The translations under genes were made by a program, and so were the position numbers. Shown piece by piece: positions 21,401-31,703 of a stretch of 64,000 nt of DNA. Origin of the DNA: Arctopsyche grandis. Taxonomy: Eukaryota; Arthropoda; Insecta; Trichoptera; Hydropsychidae. The notes under the pieces were generated by a model. The model was not told the DNA's origin. It was given only the letters and a program-made list of their open reading frames with translations, and ran no database searches. Position 1 is the first letter of the stretch; each line of letters starts with the position of its first letter. The stretch lies in the NCBI RefSeq assembly GCF_051622035.1, contig NC_135355.1, positions 5,801,501 to 5,865,500 on the forward strand. The letters run 5' to 3'.

Positions 21401-24400
21401 TAGAAATTTAGTTTCCAATTCAGATCCACCAAAATTAGCGTACTTTAACATCCCATGGTACTTTAACTCAGATGGTTGAAAACATTTTTTTTCAACTTTA
21501 ACCCGTTTTAAATTTAAAATTGATCTATTTAAATTTGTAAATTAGGTTTGGAAAGCTGAAGCTGACGATTTAACTGGTCATGACGGTTTGACACGACTGG
21601 TGGCCGTGAAAACGATCAAAGAAACCGCAAGCCAAAAAGAAAAGCAGGAATTGCTGCACGAAATTTGCATAATGCAAAAAATCGGAAACCATCCCAATGT
21701 GGTGACGTTACTAGCTTGCTGTACTGAACAGGGTATATAAAAGTGTTCGAGTTTATTCAATATGAAATATAAAATGCATTTATTAAATTATTTTCGACTA
21801 TTACTTTTCAGAGCCATACTTACTTATTATGGAGTACGTTATGTGCGGAAAATTACTAACTTATTTAAGAGATAGAAGATCTCGTGTGGATAGGTTTCAA
21901 ATGCCCAGAGGAGGGCTAACTTCAAGGGATCTCACTGTGTTTGCCTACTGCGTCGCTAGAGGAATGGATTATTTAGCAAGCAAAGGGGTAAGATATAAGA
22001 TTAAGTTTGAGATAATCTGGATGAGGTATCGGCAATCTACATATGACCTGCGGATCACTAAGTGACTCATTTGACAATACCAAGTGACTCATTTGAGTTA
22101 ACTGGTTAAGAGTACAGTCTTTTTTCGTATAATAAGTACCAAAATGTATATATTTTTAAATATTTTATTTAAAAATATACGTCAGGTCAAAAATTATAAT
22201 TAAAATTTTATAAAAATATAATTAGCATTGCATTAAGAAAATTTATTTGAACAAGCATCTTCACACGCAACAAATTCAGGATGTAATTAAAAAAGTTATT
22301 AAGACCGTAAACAAAATTGTACGCTCTGAATTACTACACTGACGCTTCAAAGCATTTTTGGAAGGAATTGCATTTAAATATGAAGATTTGCTATTACTTG
22401 CTGAAATACGATGGTTAAGTCGATGCAAAGTTCTTAATAGATTTCTTGACATACATACATATATATTTCTTAACAAAATCGATAAAGATGATCTCGAACT
22501 CAATGATAAACGAAGGTTTTAAGACTTTTGTTCTTAACAGATATAATGAACCATTACATAATATAATGATTTAAACGAACTCCTAGGAAATAGCTACACA
22601 ATTTTGAAAATGAATCGAAGAGTTTTTGTGTCTTAATAAAATTTATATTATTATTCACGAAATACTTTTAAAACAAAAGTACCCATTGACCAGAAACATC
22701 TTCTTAATAGTCACATTTTGGTTGATTTTGACCAGCAGCCAAAAAAGGGTACCGACGCCTGATCTAGATGCCTTTTTATGTAATTTTTAAAGTAAGAAAT
22801 TTAGAAGCAATACGATCTCTAAAATGTAATTTATTAAAATCAGACAAATCGTTTATATGTATAATATTTCATTATCTTTCAAATACAGAAAAAATCTTTA
22901 TACTTGAAGATTTTGATTTTTAAATGCTTTTTATTATTACGAAATTATGTTCACAATACATCTTATATCTATTTTGATAGCTACTGATCTACTGATCATT
23001 TTCTATTTTACAATTTTAATTTAATTTTGTTAGTAATCATAGTATTATATTATTCTAATGTTAATGTATAGCATAATAGGAAAAAGAGCTCAAAAACCTA
23101 TTTACAATTCTTATAAATGCTCATAATACATCTCATACATAATATTAATTAAAGACTCTCTAAAGTCGATGACCTAAAGCAGATTGTGTTTAGGTAATCT
23201 GTGTGTTATACCTGAAGGGTATAGATAGACATTTAGTTGTAATCACCGAGACTCTTCACAAGTGTGTTAGTATGGTTATTAGTGATTCTGTCATAGAATC
23301 TATGTACATCTGTCATAGTATTGAAGAAAGAAATGGTTTTTAGATTGAAACTGAATAAAATATCGAAATTAATTTGTCATGTCTGTACTTTGCTAAGCAT
23401 TCTATAATTGAATTGGTAAATTTTCTGGCATTTAAGAGCTCTCTTATTTCAATAAAACAATACTTTGTCCACGTAGTATGTATAATATAAAGTAAGAAAA
23501 TGTGCTAGAAAAAAGTTTCGGCCTAAAGAAATTTATGTATGTATTTATTTTTTAAATTGATATAAAGTTCATTTATTTTGTTTTGAAAGTAAACTTTTAT
23601 TTGTGCCTTTTTATATGAAAAACATTTGAAAATCGGTCGATAGATGTCAATAAAAAATAAAATAATTATTTTAAATATTTTTTCAGATTGTACACAGAGA
23701 CTTGGCAGCTCGGAACGTCTTAGTTGATCACAATAAATTGTGTAAAATTGCCGATTTTGGAATGTCGAAAGAAATTTCATCGTCAGACGACAAAGGAGGC
23801 AAACCGCAGAGGAATGCCTTACCAGTGAGATGGATGGCACCAGAAGCCCTCTTATACAGTGTTTACAGCCATGAAACCGACGTTTGGGCATACGGAGTTT
23901 TGCTGTGGGAGATCGTCACACTAGGCATGCTAAAATTCAACACGGTAACCAACTCTAAACCATGACAATGCTAAAATTATTTAAACATTTTCAGGATCAA
24001 CTCCGTACGCCACCATGTCTGGCCGTGAAGTCCTTCACATGGTCACAGAGGGCTATCGTCTGGAGAGACCAGCTCATTGCAAACCGCACTTGTACCAGAC
24101 GATGCACGCCTGCTGGCACTCGGATCCTAGCCAAAGACCACCATTTTCCGAAATCAAGACGCAACTGTCCGAACTTTTGGAAAACGAGCCCACCGAAGGC
24201 AACTACGTCGATTTGGAAAGCTTCTATCAAGATTCATCCGTTTATAGTGATCCGTCAGCCATCATAGAGAACGACGGGGGTATATCGATCGAGTATTCAG
24301 ACGAATTGAGTTCCAAATTGAGAAAAGACGAGATACCGAGGAGGAGTTTCCATATTCCAAACGCGACGAGCCTACAGAGGAACTATTCAAATGGAAATTC

Positions 24401-24749
24401 GGGATCTAGGAATTCAAAGTTCAGAGGAGAGGCTTTCAACACCGTCCGAGCTGGAAACCACACGACTGTCGGAGGTTTCGGAATAATGGACGGTGGCTTT
24501 TCGGGTCGCGATGGCAATTTTTGCGAGAGGAATCCAATGGAGAAGCTATCCGGCGCCAGTTTCCACAGAGAGAGAGACAACAGCATATCCAGAGAGAACG
24601 GTCATCCTGGAAACAGCCTGATAAGCAGGAATAGTTTCAACGGAATAAGCAACCAAAATACGTGGAGTGTGCCCGGTGGAAAGCCGTTCTTCACGAAGTC
24701 AGGAAGCAGTAGGAGTAAAAGGATATCAGAATTCGAATGTAACATATGA
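18473..24749 (+). CDS. Cad96Ca: Cad96Ca/Stitcher-like receptor tyrosine kinase (5' end not resolved)
   Basis: Six exons can be read: 18,473-18,620, 18,712-21,376, 21,546-21,732, 21,812-21,987, 23,687-23,924 and 23,995-24,749. Phases agree throughout, giving 1,388 visible residues; the start codon lies upstream. Residues 1-849 are an ectodomain rich in Thr, Ser and N-glycosylation sequons, with an almost pure Thr/Ser run near 420-480 and one CX5C pair. A transmembrane helix follows at about 850-873 and a kinase domain at about 923-1,215: glycine loop GQGNFGQ 932-938, VAVK Lys959, HRDLAARN 1061-1068, DFG 1081-1083, APE 1109-1111. The order and wording of kinase motifs are closest to insect Cad96Ca, which in Drosophila (Stitcher) promotes epidermal wound repair. 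No cadherin repeat is visible; one could be encoded upstream. The DFG-APE segment contains no tyrosine. The intron after 23,924 must be GC-AG to keep frame. The tail has candidate phosphotyrosines in NYVDLESFY. Confidence 0.75.
22245..22760 (+). pseudogene. hAT transposase fragment in kinase intron 4
   Basis: Reading the + strand gives, with stops, [38 protein letters not shown] and [18 protein letters not shown], the middle of a ZBED/SCAND3-like hAT transposase. Stops and a frameshift make it a fossil. GGTACCGACGCCTGATC near 22,750 may be its terminal repeat. No left end was recognised. Confidence 0.6.
22911..23302. repeat. Dispersed ~390-bp repeat, copy 2
   Basis: Same orientation and nearly the same sequence as 7,992-8,381; it lies in intron 4 of the kinase gene. 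Confidence 0.8.
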
Positions 24750-25274
24750 TGTGGATTAGGTTTTTGTTGTATCGCGTTTTTGATATCTGTTCTAAGATAT
24801 TATAATAGATTTATCATTTGCAAAATGTGCACAAAAATGTCATCCGTAGTGAATAATTTTATCTGTTATAATTTGCATACTTGTACATATATAATCGCAA
24901 ATCTTTGTATGATTGTGTGACGACGTGTGAATTTTGAAGCAAGCTGTACCTAGTACATATAAATCAGTATTTTTATATTTGATTAAAAAAACAGTACGTT
25001 AAACAATATGTTGTAAATATATATATTTTCATGTATTCTTAATTTTTCTAGTCTTTCCTAAATTCACTCTAATAATAATATTGTAATTTATTAGTGCGTA
25101 TATTAATAATTTAATTGATTTGTGATATAAACAACTTACTCATCCAAAATATTGTTATGTTATATCAATATTTTTTCACCTCTCAGCGTTACCGTTTACG
25201 TGTGTATAATTTATATAAATGCTTTACATATCAAAAAGAGTATAAAATTATTGTTTTCTTATTAAATTAATGTA

Positions 25275-25365
25275 AATAAATACATATGTATATTACGATA
25301 AATTTATTGAAACATTCCAAAATTAAATCACGAAATTATTTTATTTTATATTTCTGTTAAATAAA
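25275..25365 (+). promoter_or_regulatory. Candidate polyadenylation signals of the kinase gene
   Basis: AATAAA occurs at 25,275-25,280 and 25,360-25,365, 0.53 and 0.61 kb after the stop codon, in AT-rich 3' UTR-like sequence. Which one is used cannot be told from sequence. Confidence 0.45.
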
Positions 25366-26230
25366 CAATAGTTTTATGTATAAAAATAGTGTTAAGGTGG
25401 TATTATTATTCTGTATGCTTATTATTGTGAGTTTATTAAAAAAAATACTGTTAAATTTAAAATTCCCGTGTTTTTATTATATAATAAAAACCCATCGACG
25501 GTAAAAATATCTCGGTATCATAAAATATAGAATTGACCCAAATGTTAAGCTACCTGAATGCATTGAAAAATTGCATAATTCGATAATCAGTATATTGCGT
25601 TTTTATTCACAAATACCCATTATACATACATACTGTGATCATCTCGAGTGTTTAATATTGATACCGTGTCCGTTAGCCGATTAACCCAGTTTTCTACTTA
25701 ACTCTGTGCAGCTGAAAGTATCGTTTCCAGCCACCCACCTACCTACGATTGTCCGTCATCATAATACATATGTAGTCTGCCTTTTTAATGGCATGATGAT
25801 TTTCAATGATCACATTTCAGAATGACGTGTCGAAAAATTCGTATACTGGTTCAATAACGGTATCTATACATACATACATACATTGAAACCCGACACAATA
25901 CTATACATTGTATAAATTTATAGTGAATATTAAATCGATAAATGTCTTTTGAAACTGAGGTTTCGATTAATTTCATTGATCAGTGTTTAAAAATGAGGAT
26001 AGAATCGACTTTCGATTGCTTGTATTGAACTACCTTAACAATTTAATATATTGTATGATACATATCAAAAGCCGTTTTTGATTGAGAGAAAATATCAATT
26101 TACAAAGCGATTAGAATTTAAAGGTTAGTATTCATATTAAAATATTTACGAAATACGACTATTTTACTAAATAGCAGATTTTAAATAGTACATAAGGATT
26201 TGAGAAACGTACATTTCATATCAAAAGTAT
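25366..26230. other. Intergenic stretch
   Basis: AT-rich, with TACA microsatellites. No gene or element was recognised before the LTR. Confidence 0.5.
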
Positions 26231-26679
26231 TGTTGCGTAGGGGTGGGTGGAGGACCCAAGTAAAAGGCCTTAGTCGTTTCACAGCATTTATTGATGATTA
26301 AGGAGATACACGCACTGGCAGTGCTCAGTCCAGAATGACATGATATCGCCTAAGTATCGCCTTATAAGGGATAGATCTCTCAGGACATCTTCGACGCCTA
26401 ATTTGTTTACCTATTGTTATGATCACGTACGGATATGTCTTCCCACGACGTTCGGTCCCACGGTAAAGGTCAATTCTGAGAAAGGATTAATAACGGTCAT
26501 TGTTTAGCCTATATGCACTTAGATATAATCCTGGAAGTAAGTGCAAGCACTTAGTTAATCCGTTAACAGATATCCGTTGATCCTAAGTGCAAGCATTTAG
26601 TTAATCCGTTAACAGATAATCCTTGAACGGTCACACAGTCTCTGGGATTCTATTCGCTTAATCCGCGGCGTAGGTAACA
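26231..26679 (-). mobile_element. Solo LTR with 4-bp TSD
   Basis: Reading the minus strand, the 449-bp unit starts TGTTACCTACGCCGCGG and ends CCTACGCAACA, so it is TG...CA bounded. It is flanked by GTAT on both sides (26,227-26,230 and 26,680-26,683). A polyadenylation signal AATAAA lies near its 3' end. A roughly 50-bp internal duplication contains AAGTGCAAGCAYTTAGTTAA. No internal retroviral-type sequence adjoins it, so it is a solo LTR, probably Ty3/gypsy-like (inference from TSD length and the TGTTAC start). Confidence 0.65.
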
Positions 26680-26694
26680 GTATTCTTAAATATA

Positions 26695-26910
26695 CTAGTG
26701 TTTTTACCCGGCATCGCTCGGTATTTTTTAATATAAACCGCTTAAACATGGTCAATGTAATAGTAAACATTTTTTTTATTTATTTGAATTGTTTTATTTT
26801 ATTTGAATATATTTGAATATTCATTTGTTCGATGACGTCACGGATTTACGAACCAACATTACATATTTTCTTACATACTTACAAAGTCTCTTTCGAAATT
26901 ATATATTAGA
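26695..26910 (-). mobile_element. Helitron-like element C
   Basis: On the minus strand it reads TCTAATATATAATTTCGAAAG ... CCGAGCGATGCCGGGTAAAAACACTAG, preceded by A and followed by T. Same family as elements A, B, D and E. Confidence 0.7.
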
Positions 26911-28064
26911 TACATACATATATCCTAACCTATTTTAAGGATGAGATACCTGTCGATTGTATCACATCCTTAAAATAATGTTTATAACTGCTATTTTTTT
27001 AATACACGAATACATTCACAAACGAATAAAGGAATTATCAAATTTTATGAAATCATATTATACACATATGTATAATACAAAATTATAAATTATGATTAGA
27101 CAAAAATACTTGAATGATACAAAGTTTTATTTGTCTTATTCATCAAAATACTTTTAAATCAAACAAATAGCAAACAACATAAAAGTATTTGATATTCTAA
27201 TTAGAATAAAGAGAAAAAATTAAAAATAATTTTAAAAAATCAGTGAAAACATAATGATAAAATATTAAATAATGATTTTAATTTATTAAATAATAATATT
27301 AAATTATTAAATACTGATATTACAACATATTAGTGTAAGTATTGCACTGGTGGCCAGGCGGGCTTGTTTTGGGCGTACTTAATTTTTCCAGTATTATCCT
27401 ATTTTTCCCATTTTTTTTTTCTATAGATGCAATTGACAGGGGTTTACATTATAAAATATAATATGTACGTATTTTAATAAAATAAATAAACAAGTACTAT
27501 GTATTGTAATAAAACAAATCAATAAAAATGTAAATATTTTCTTGTTTCCTTTTTCTTTTTGTCCAGGAGGTTTATACCTACTTTTGTATTTAGGCTTGCA
27601 TTTAAATATATGTACATACATATGTACATTTAACGACCTCGGTCCGTCCATCCGTAATAGAGATTATTATTTCCTGTTTTTAACAATCCTTTGAGAGTAT
27701 TATTTTTAAATACAATGCACATCCTGCTGACAGCCAAATAATGTCTCGCTTAGAGAAAAAAGTATTTAGCTAGCAGTAATTTCATACAAAAATAGTCTCA
27801 ATGATCGGGCATAGCAGGTATTACAATTAGTATTCATTGCAGTCATATCCTTTCAAAAGATGCGAGGATAATATAAATTTCTTGACTGCTATTCGTCCTT
27901 TATTAGTCGAATAAAAAGTTTCACGCCCAAAATAACCACTGCCTTATTTCGCGTGTGTAGAAGCACCACTGGACTGTATTGAAATAAATAGATAGATCAA
28001 ATCAAACATAAATCCAATCGATATGATTCAATTAGAATAACTAATCTAACTATTTTATTACCGA
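26911..28064. other. Non-coding stretch
   Basis: Very AT-rich; a hairpin-like ATCCTTAAAATA/TATTTTAAGGAT pair near 26,930-26,980. No gene was recognised. Confidence 0.45.
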
Positions 28065-28503
28065 CTAGCTTTATTACCCGGCTTCGCTCGGTATTTGTAA
28101 TATAAACCGCTTAAACATGACTAATCTAATAGTAAACAATTTATTGAATTTATTTGAATAGTTTTATTTTATAAAAAATTATTTGAATACTCATTTTTTT
28201 TTTTTTATTAAATTGACTGTCACGAACAAACAAATATATATAGTAAATCTCTTATAAAAAATTATATGTACACCCCCGGGGTCTGCGCCCCCTAGGGCTC
28301 CGCCCTCGGTGTCTGCGCCCCCTGGGCCACGAAGCCCCAGGGTTTCGCCTGCGGTGCCTACGCCCCCGGGAACTTTGAATCCTTTGAATCGGAAAAAAGC
28401 GAATTATTTGTTCGATGTCGTCAGAACAATAGACTGTTGACGAAAAATTCGTAGGTACATAAATACATACATACGAATAAACTTTAGTGTTTTATATAGC
28501 AGA
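28065..28503 (-). mobile_element. Helitron-like element D with GC-rich cassette
   Basis: Minus strand: starts TCTGCTATATAAAACAC after A and ends GCCGGGTAATAAAGCTAG before T. It shares with element B the GAATTATTTGTTCGATG/CCGATTCAAAGGATTC block and a GC-rich cassette (GGGGGCGTAGGCACCG, CCCTGGGGCTTCG, GGGCGGAGCCC), here expanded. Confidence 0.65.
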
Positions 28504-28509
28504 TATATC

Positions 28510-29302
28510 CAGGGTCTACGAGAGAGGAGGGCGGGAGCCAAGGTAAAGTTCCAGGGGCCCTGACTATTCGAGGGGCCCCGCGTTGGAAATCAGACCTGTT
28601 ATTTATTAATTTATATATAATTTTAGCTTTTAGCTAATTTACAAAAAAAAAATACATCTCAATAACTTAAATCTAAAATTCTATATTTAACTTATATGTA
28701 CTGTCCCTTACAGAGGTGTCTCTTTGCTCCTCGCAAGAATGCATCCATGGTCTTAGAAGACCTGATGCACTCAGGGAGGGCGTTATACATGAGTACACCC
28801 CTGTGAAAGACACCCCCAGCTGTTTTTCTTTTTCTTACTCCACCTACAACAACTAAATTATTCTTATTTCTAGTGTAATGATTATGAATATCTCTATTTC
28901 TTATTCTATAATCTTTAAAATAATCGGATAATAACTCATGATCTAACTTATAAACAAACGATAATGTGCTTAGCTTTAAACTATTACTAATACTCAACCA
29001 TCCCAATTCATCTAACATATGTACTTCTAATACTTATTAATCTACCAACATTCAAAATACCTCTCATAGCTTTATTTTGTAATTATTGTATTTTCCCTAT
29101 ATCTTGGCCACTAAACAAGCTAAGCACAGTGGCACAATACACTACGTGTGGAAAGACAATTGTATTATAGACTTAAACTTTGCTTTTTTTTACTTTATAT
29201 GTTATAATCATTCAATTCTAAAATATTTTTTTTTAGTTTGTCATAGGGCCAGAAATTAATTTTTTTAGGGCCCGGGGTCGACCTGTTCTCAGCGGCCCTG
29301 TA
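28510..29302. mobile_element. hAT-like ends enclosing a LINE remnant
   Basis: The left end CAGGGTCTACGAGAGAGG and the right end, reversed, CAGGGCCGCTGAGAACAGG, plus GGGGCCC-rich subterminal sequence, look like a hAT-type inverted repeat. The flanks (GATATATC and TATATCTA) do not form a clean TSD, so the boundary is tentative. It abuts Helitron D. Confidence 0.4.
28620..29210 (-). pseudogene. Non-LTR retrotransposon (jockey-type) RT C-terminal remnant
   Basis: The minus strand translates, with stops, to a block containing YNTIVFPHVVYCATVLSLF and LQNKAMRGILNVGRLISIRS, then an open run LGWLSISNSLKLSTLSFVYKL ... TAGGVFHRGVLMYNALP. These are thumb and C-terminal motifs of jockey-like LINE reverse transcriptases. 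The upstream RT catalytic part is missing. Confidence 0.65.
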
Positions 29303-29497
29303 TATCTACATATATCGTCGATATACTGCCAGAAAGTTTCAAGGCAAAAATCTTCGTTTTGAGAAAATCGATTCTTTCGAAAATCAAGAGGTTTGAAGCT
29401 CTCTATTTTGTGACCCAAATCATTATTCATTTTTTAACTTAACAAATTCAAAACATCACATTTTTGACTTAGCATTTTTTGCCAGTATACCGACGAT

Positions 29498-29902
29498 CGG
29501 TCTCCGTGACGAGCCAGAATGTTAAATTACAGAAAACGCAAATATCGGAAGGCAAAGATCGAAAATCGAAAGATCTTAAGTCGAAAGATCAAAAAAAAAG
29601 GGTGCATGGTAAACGGTACATACTCACGTACATACTCACTTAATTTGCGCGAGCAGGGTACAACAGGAACAAGAGGAACAGGCTTTCCCTCCCGTATTCT
29701 GCGCGCGCACATTAATACGGGAGGAAAAGCCTGTTCCTCTTGTTCCTGTTGTATCCTGCTCGCGCAAATTAAGTGAGTATGTACCGTTTACCATGCACCA
29801 TTTTTTTTTTATCTTTCGACTTAATTTCTTTCGATTTTCGATCTTTGCCTTCCGATATTTGTGTTTTCTATAATTTAACATTCTGGCTCGTCACATAGAC
29901 CC
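29498..29902. mobile_element. Foldback MITE family 2, copy 1, with 9-bp TSD
   Basis: The element folds back on itself over roughly 190 bp per arm, through the centre CGTATTCTGCGCGCGCACATT. The ends are CGGTCTCCGTGACGAGCC and, reversed, GGGTCTATGTGACGAGCC. ACCGACGAT occurs on both sides (29,489-29,497 and 29,903-29,911), a 9-bp TSD. Short ORFs in it come from the repeat itself. A partial copy lies at 54,732-54,948. Confidence 0.75.
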
Positions 29903-29907
29903 ACCGA

Positions 29908-29910
<3 letters not shown>

Positions 29911-29963
<53 letters not shown>
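29911..29963. repeat. (TA)n microsatellite
   Basis: Uninterrupted TA repeat directly after the TSD of the foldback element. Confidence 0.95.
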
Positions 29964-29966
<3 letters not shown>

Positions 29967-30099
29967 ATATAAGAAAACTCCATTGTCTTAAATGATTTTC
30001 TATGAGTTGTCGACGATTTGACGGAAACTCATGAGTTCTCAGCAACAACAGCAACGAAGCTCATGCAGTCGAAGTTGTTTCTATACAAACAAAAAAAAC

Positions 30100-30385
<286 letters not shown>

Positions 30386-30960
30386 TTCGGTCATTCCTGA
30401 CTGTCATTCGCCCTCGGATGACATTCTTCGTCTTTTATATTTTTACAGCATTTCATCTCACATTCTTTTACATTTCATCTTCTACTCTATACAATGTATC
30501 ATCTTACATTCTTTTAAAACATTTCCTCTATCATCCTCAACAATGTTTCATCTCACATTCTTTTACATTTCATTTTCCACTCTATACAATGTATCATCTT
30601 ACATTCTTTTAAAACATTTCCTCTATCATCCTCAACAATGTTTAATCTTCCATTCCATAAAATCATCTTATATTCTCCTAAACATGCTTTCAATTGTCAC
30701 AATTACAATTTAAATCACAATTACAATCATCATCACAATTACAATCATCATCACAACTACATTTCAATACACTTATACATCAATCATTTCACAATTTACA
30801 TAACAATTACAATTATAACAAATTAATCGTTACACATTTCACTACAAATCAATTTTTTCATTTCAACACAATTCAATCTTCAATAAAGTTACACATAACA
30901 ACTAAAGTTACACATAAATCATCACAATTACAATTTAAAATTATGTCAAGCAATACAAAA
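30386..30960. other. Internal non-coding part of the LTR element
   Basis: Low-complexity CAT/ACA-rich sequence with short repeats: TTTCATCTTACATTCTTTTA-like units at 30,445-30,650 and CAATTACAATCATCAT units at 30,695-30,760. No pol-like reading frame. Confidence 0.6.
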
Positions 30961-31485
30961 CATTAAAATCAATACCTTTACAATGACAAGTTAAATCTTT
31001 ACATCGGAAACAATCACATTTTATAACATTACTAGAATTAGCAATAAAACATTAAAATCAATACCTTTACAATGACAGGTTAAATCTTTACACCGGAAAC
31101 AATCACATTTTAAAACATTACTAGAATTAGCAATAAACATTAAAATCAATACCTTTACTATGACAGGTTAAATCTTTACATCGGAAACAATCACATTTCA
31201 AAACATTACTAGAATTAGCAATAAAACATTAAAATCAATACCTTTACAATGACAGGTTAAATCTTTACATCGGAAACAATCACATTTTAAAACATTACTA
31301 GAATTAGCAATAAACATTAAAATCAATACCTTTACTATGACAGGTTAAATCTTTACATCGGAAACAATCACATTTCAAAACATTACTAGAATTAGCAATA
31401 AAACATTAAAATCAATACCTTTACAATGACAGGTTAAATCTTTACATCGGAAACAATCACATTTTAAAACATTACTAGAATTACA
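30961..31485. repeat. 88/89-bp tandem array with dimeric higher-order structure
   Basis: Six units start with CATTAAAATCAATACC at 30,961, 31,050, 31,138, 31,227, 31,315 and 31,404. Spacing alternates 89, 88, 89, 88, 89. Alternating units share variants (CTTTACAATG with CATTTTAAAAC against CTTTACTATG with CATTTCAAAAC), so the real unit is a 177-bp dimer. Confidence 0.85.
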
Positions 31486-31608
31486 TTTCAATACAGTTAT
31501 CTTATATTCTTCTAAGCATGTAACCAAATTAAAACATGATTCAATATACAAAGCACTTCCCAAAAATACTAGAATAAGCAATAAAACATTACACTTTTCA
31601 ATCATCAA
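31375..31608 (-). CDS. Small Cys-rich ORF in the LTR element
   Basis: 77 codons. It starts with a hydrophobic stretch resembling a signal peptide (MMIEKCNVLLLILVFLGSAL), followed by about ten cysteines (LKCDCFRCKDLTCHCKG). It follows gag on the same strand and its 3' half runs into the 88/89-bp array, whose period is not a multiple of three. No family was recognised. It could be an accessory peptide, or just an open frame in repeat DNA. Confidence 0.3.
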   Translation of the reverse strand: MMIEKCNVLLLILVFLGSALYIESCFNLVTCLEEYKITVLKCNSSNVLKCDCFRCKDLTCHCKGIDFNVLLLILVMF

Positions 31609-31703
31609 ATTACAAGTAAGGCTTAACTAAAAACCCTCCAGGCATTTCACTTATTCTCTAATTCACAAACGCACACTTCACTTCCATCGGTGCAACTTAA
31701 ATT

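Noticed and set aside
23925..23944. GT donor at 23,945 for kinase intron 5
   Set aside because: It gives phase 0 and shifts the frame, destroying the conserved [11 protein letters not shown] continuation; the GC donor keeps it.
29489..29911. Foldback element read as two convergent small genes (61-85 codons)
   Set aside because: Both ORFs are mirror translations of the same inverted repeat.
30961..31485. CRISPR-like regularly spaced repeats
   Set aside because: Units are contiguous 88/89-bp tandem copies without unique spacers, in eukaryotic DNA inside an LTR element.
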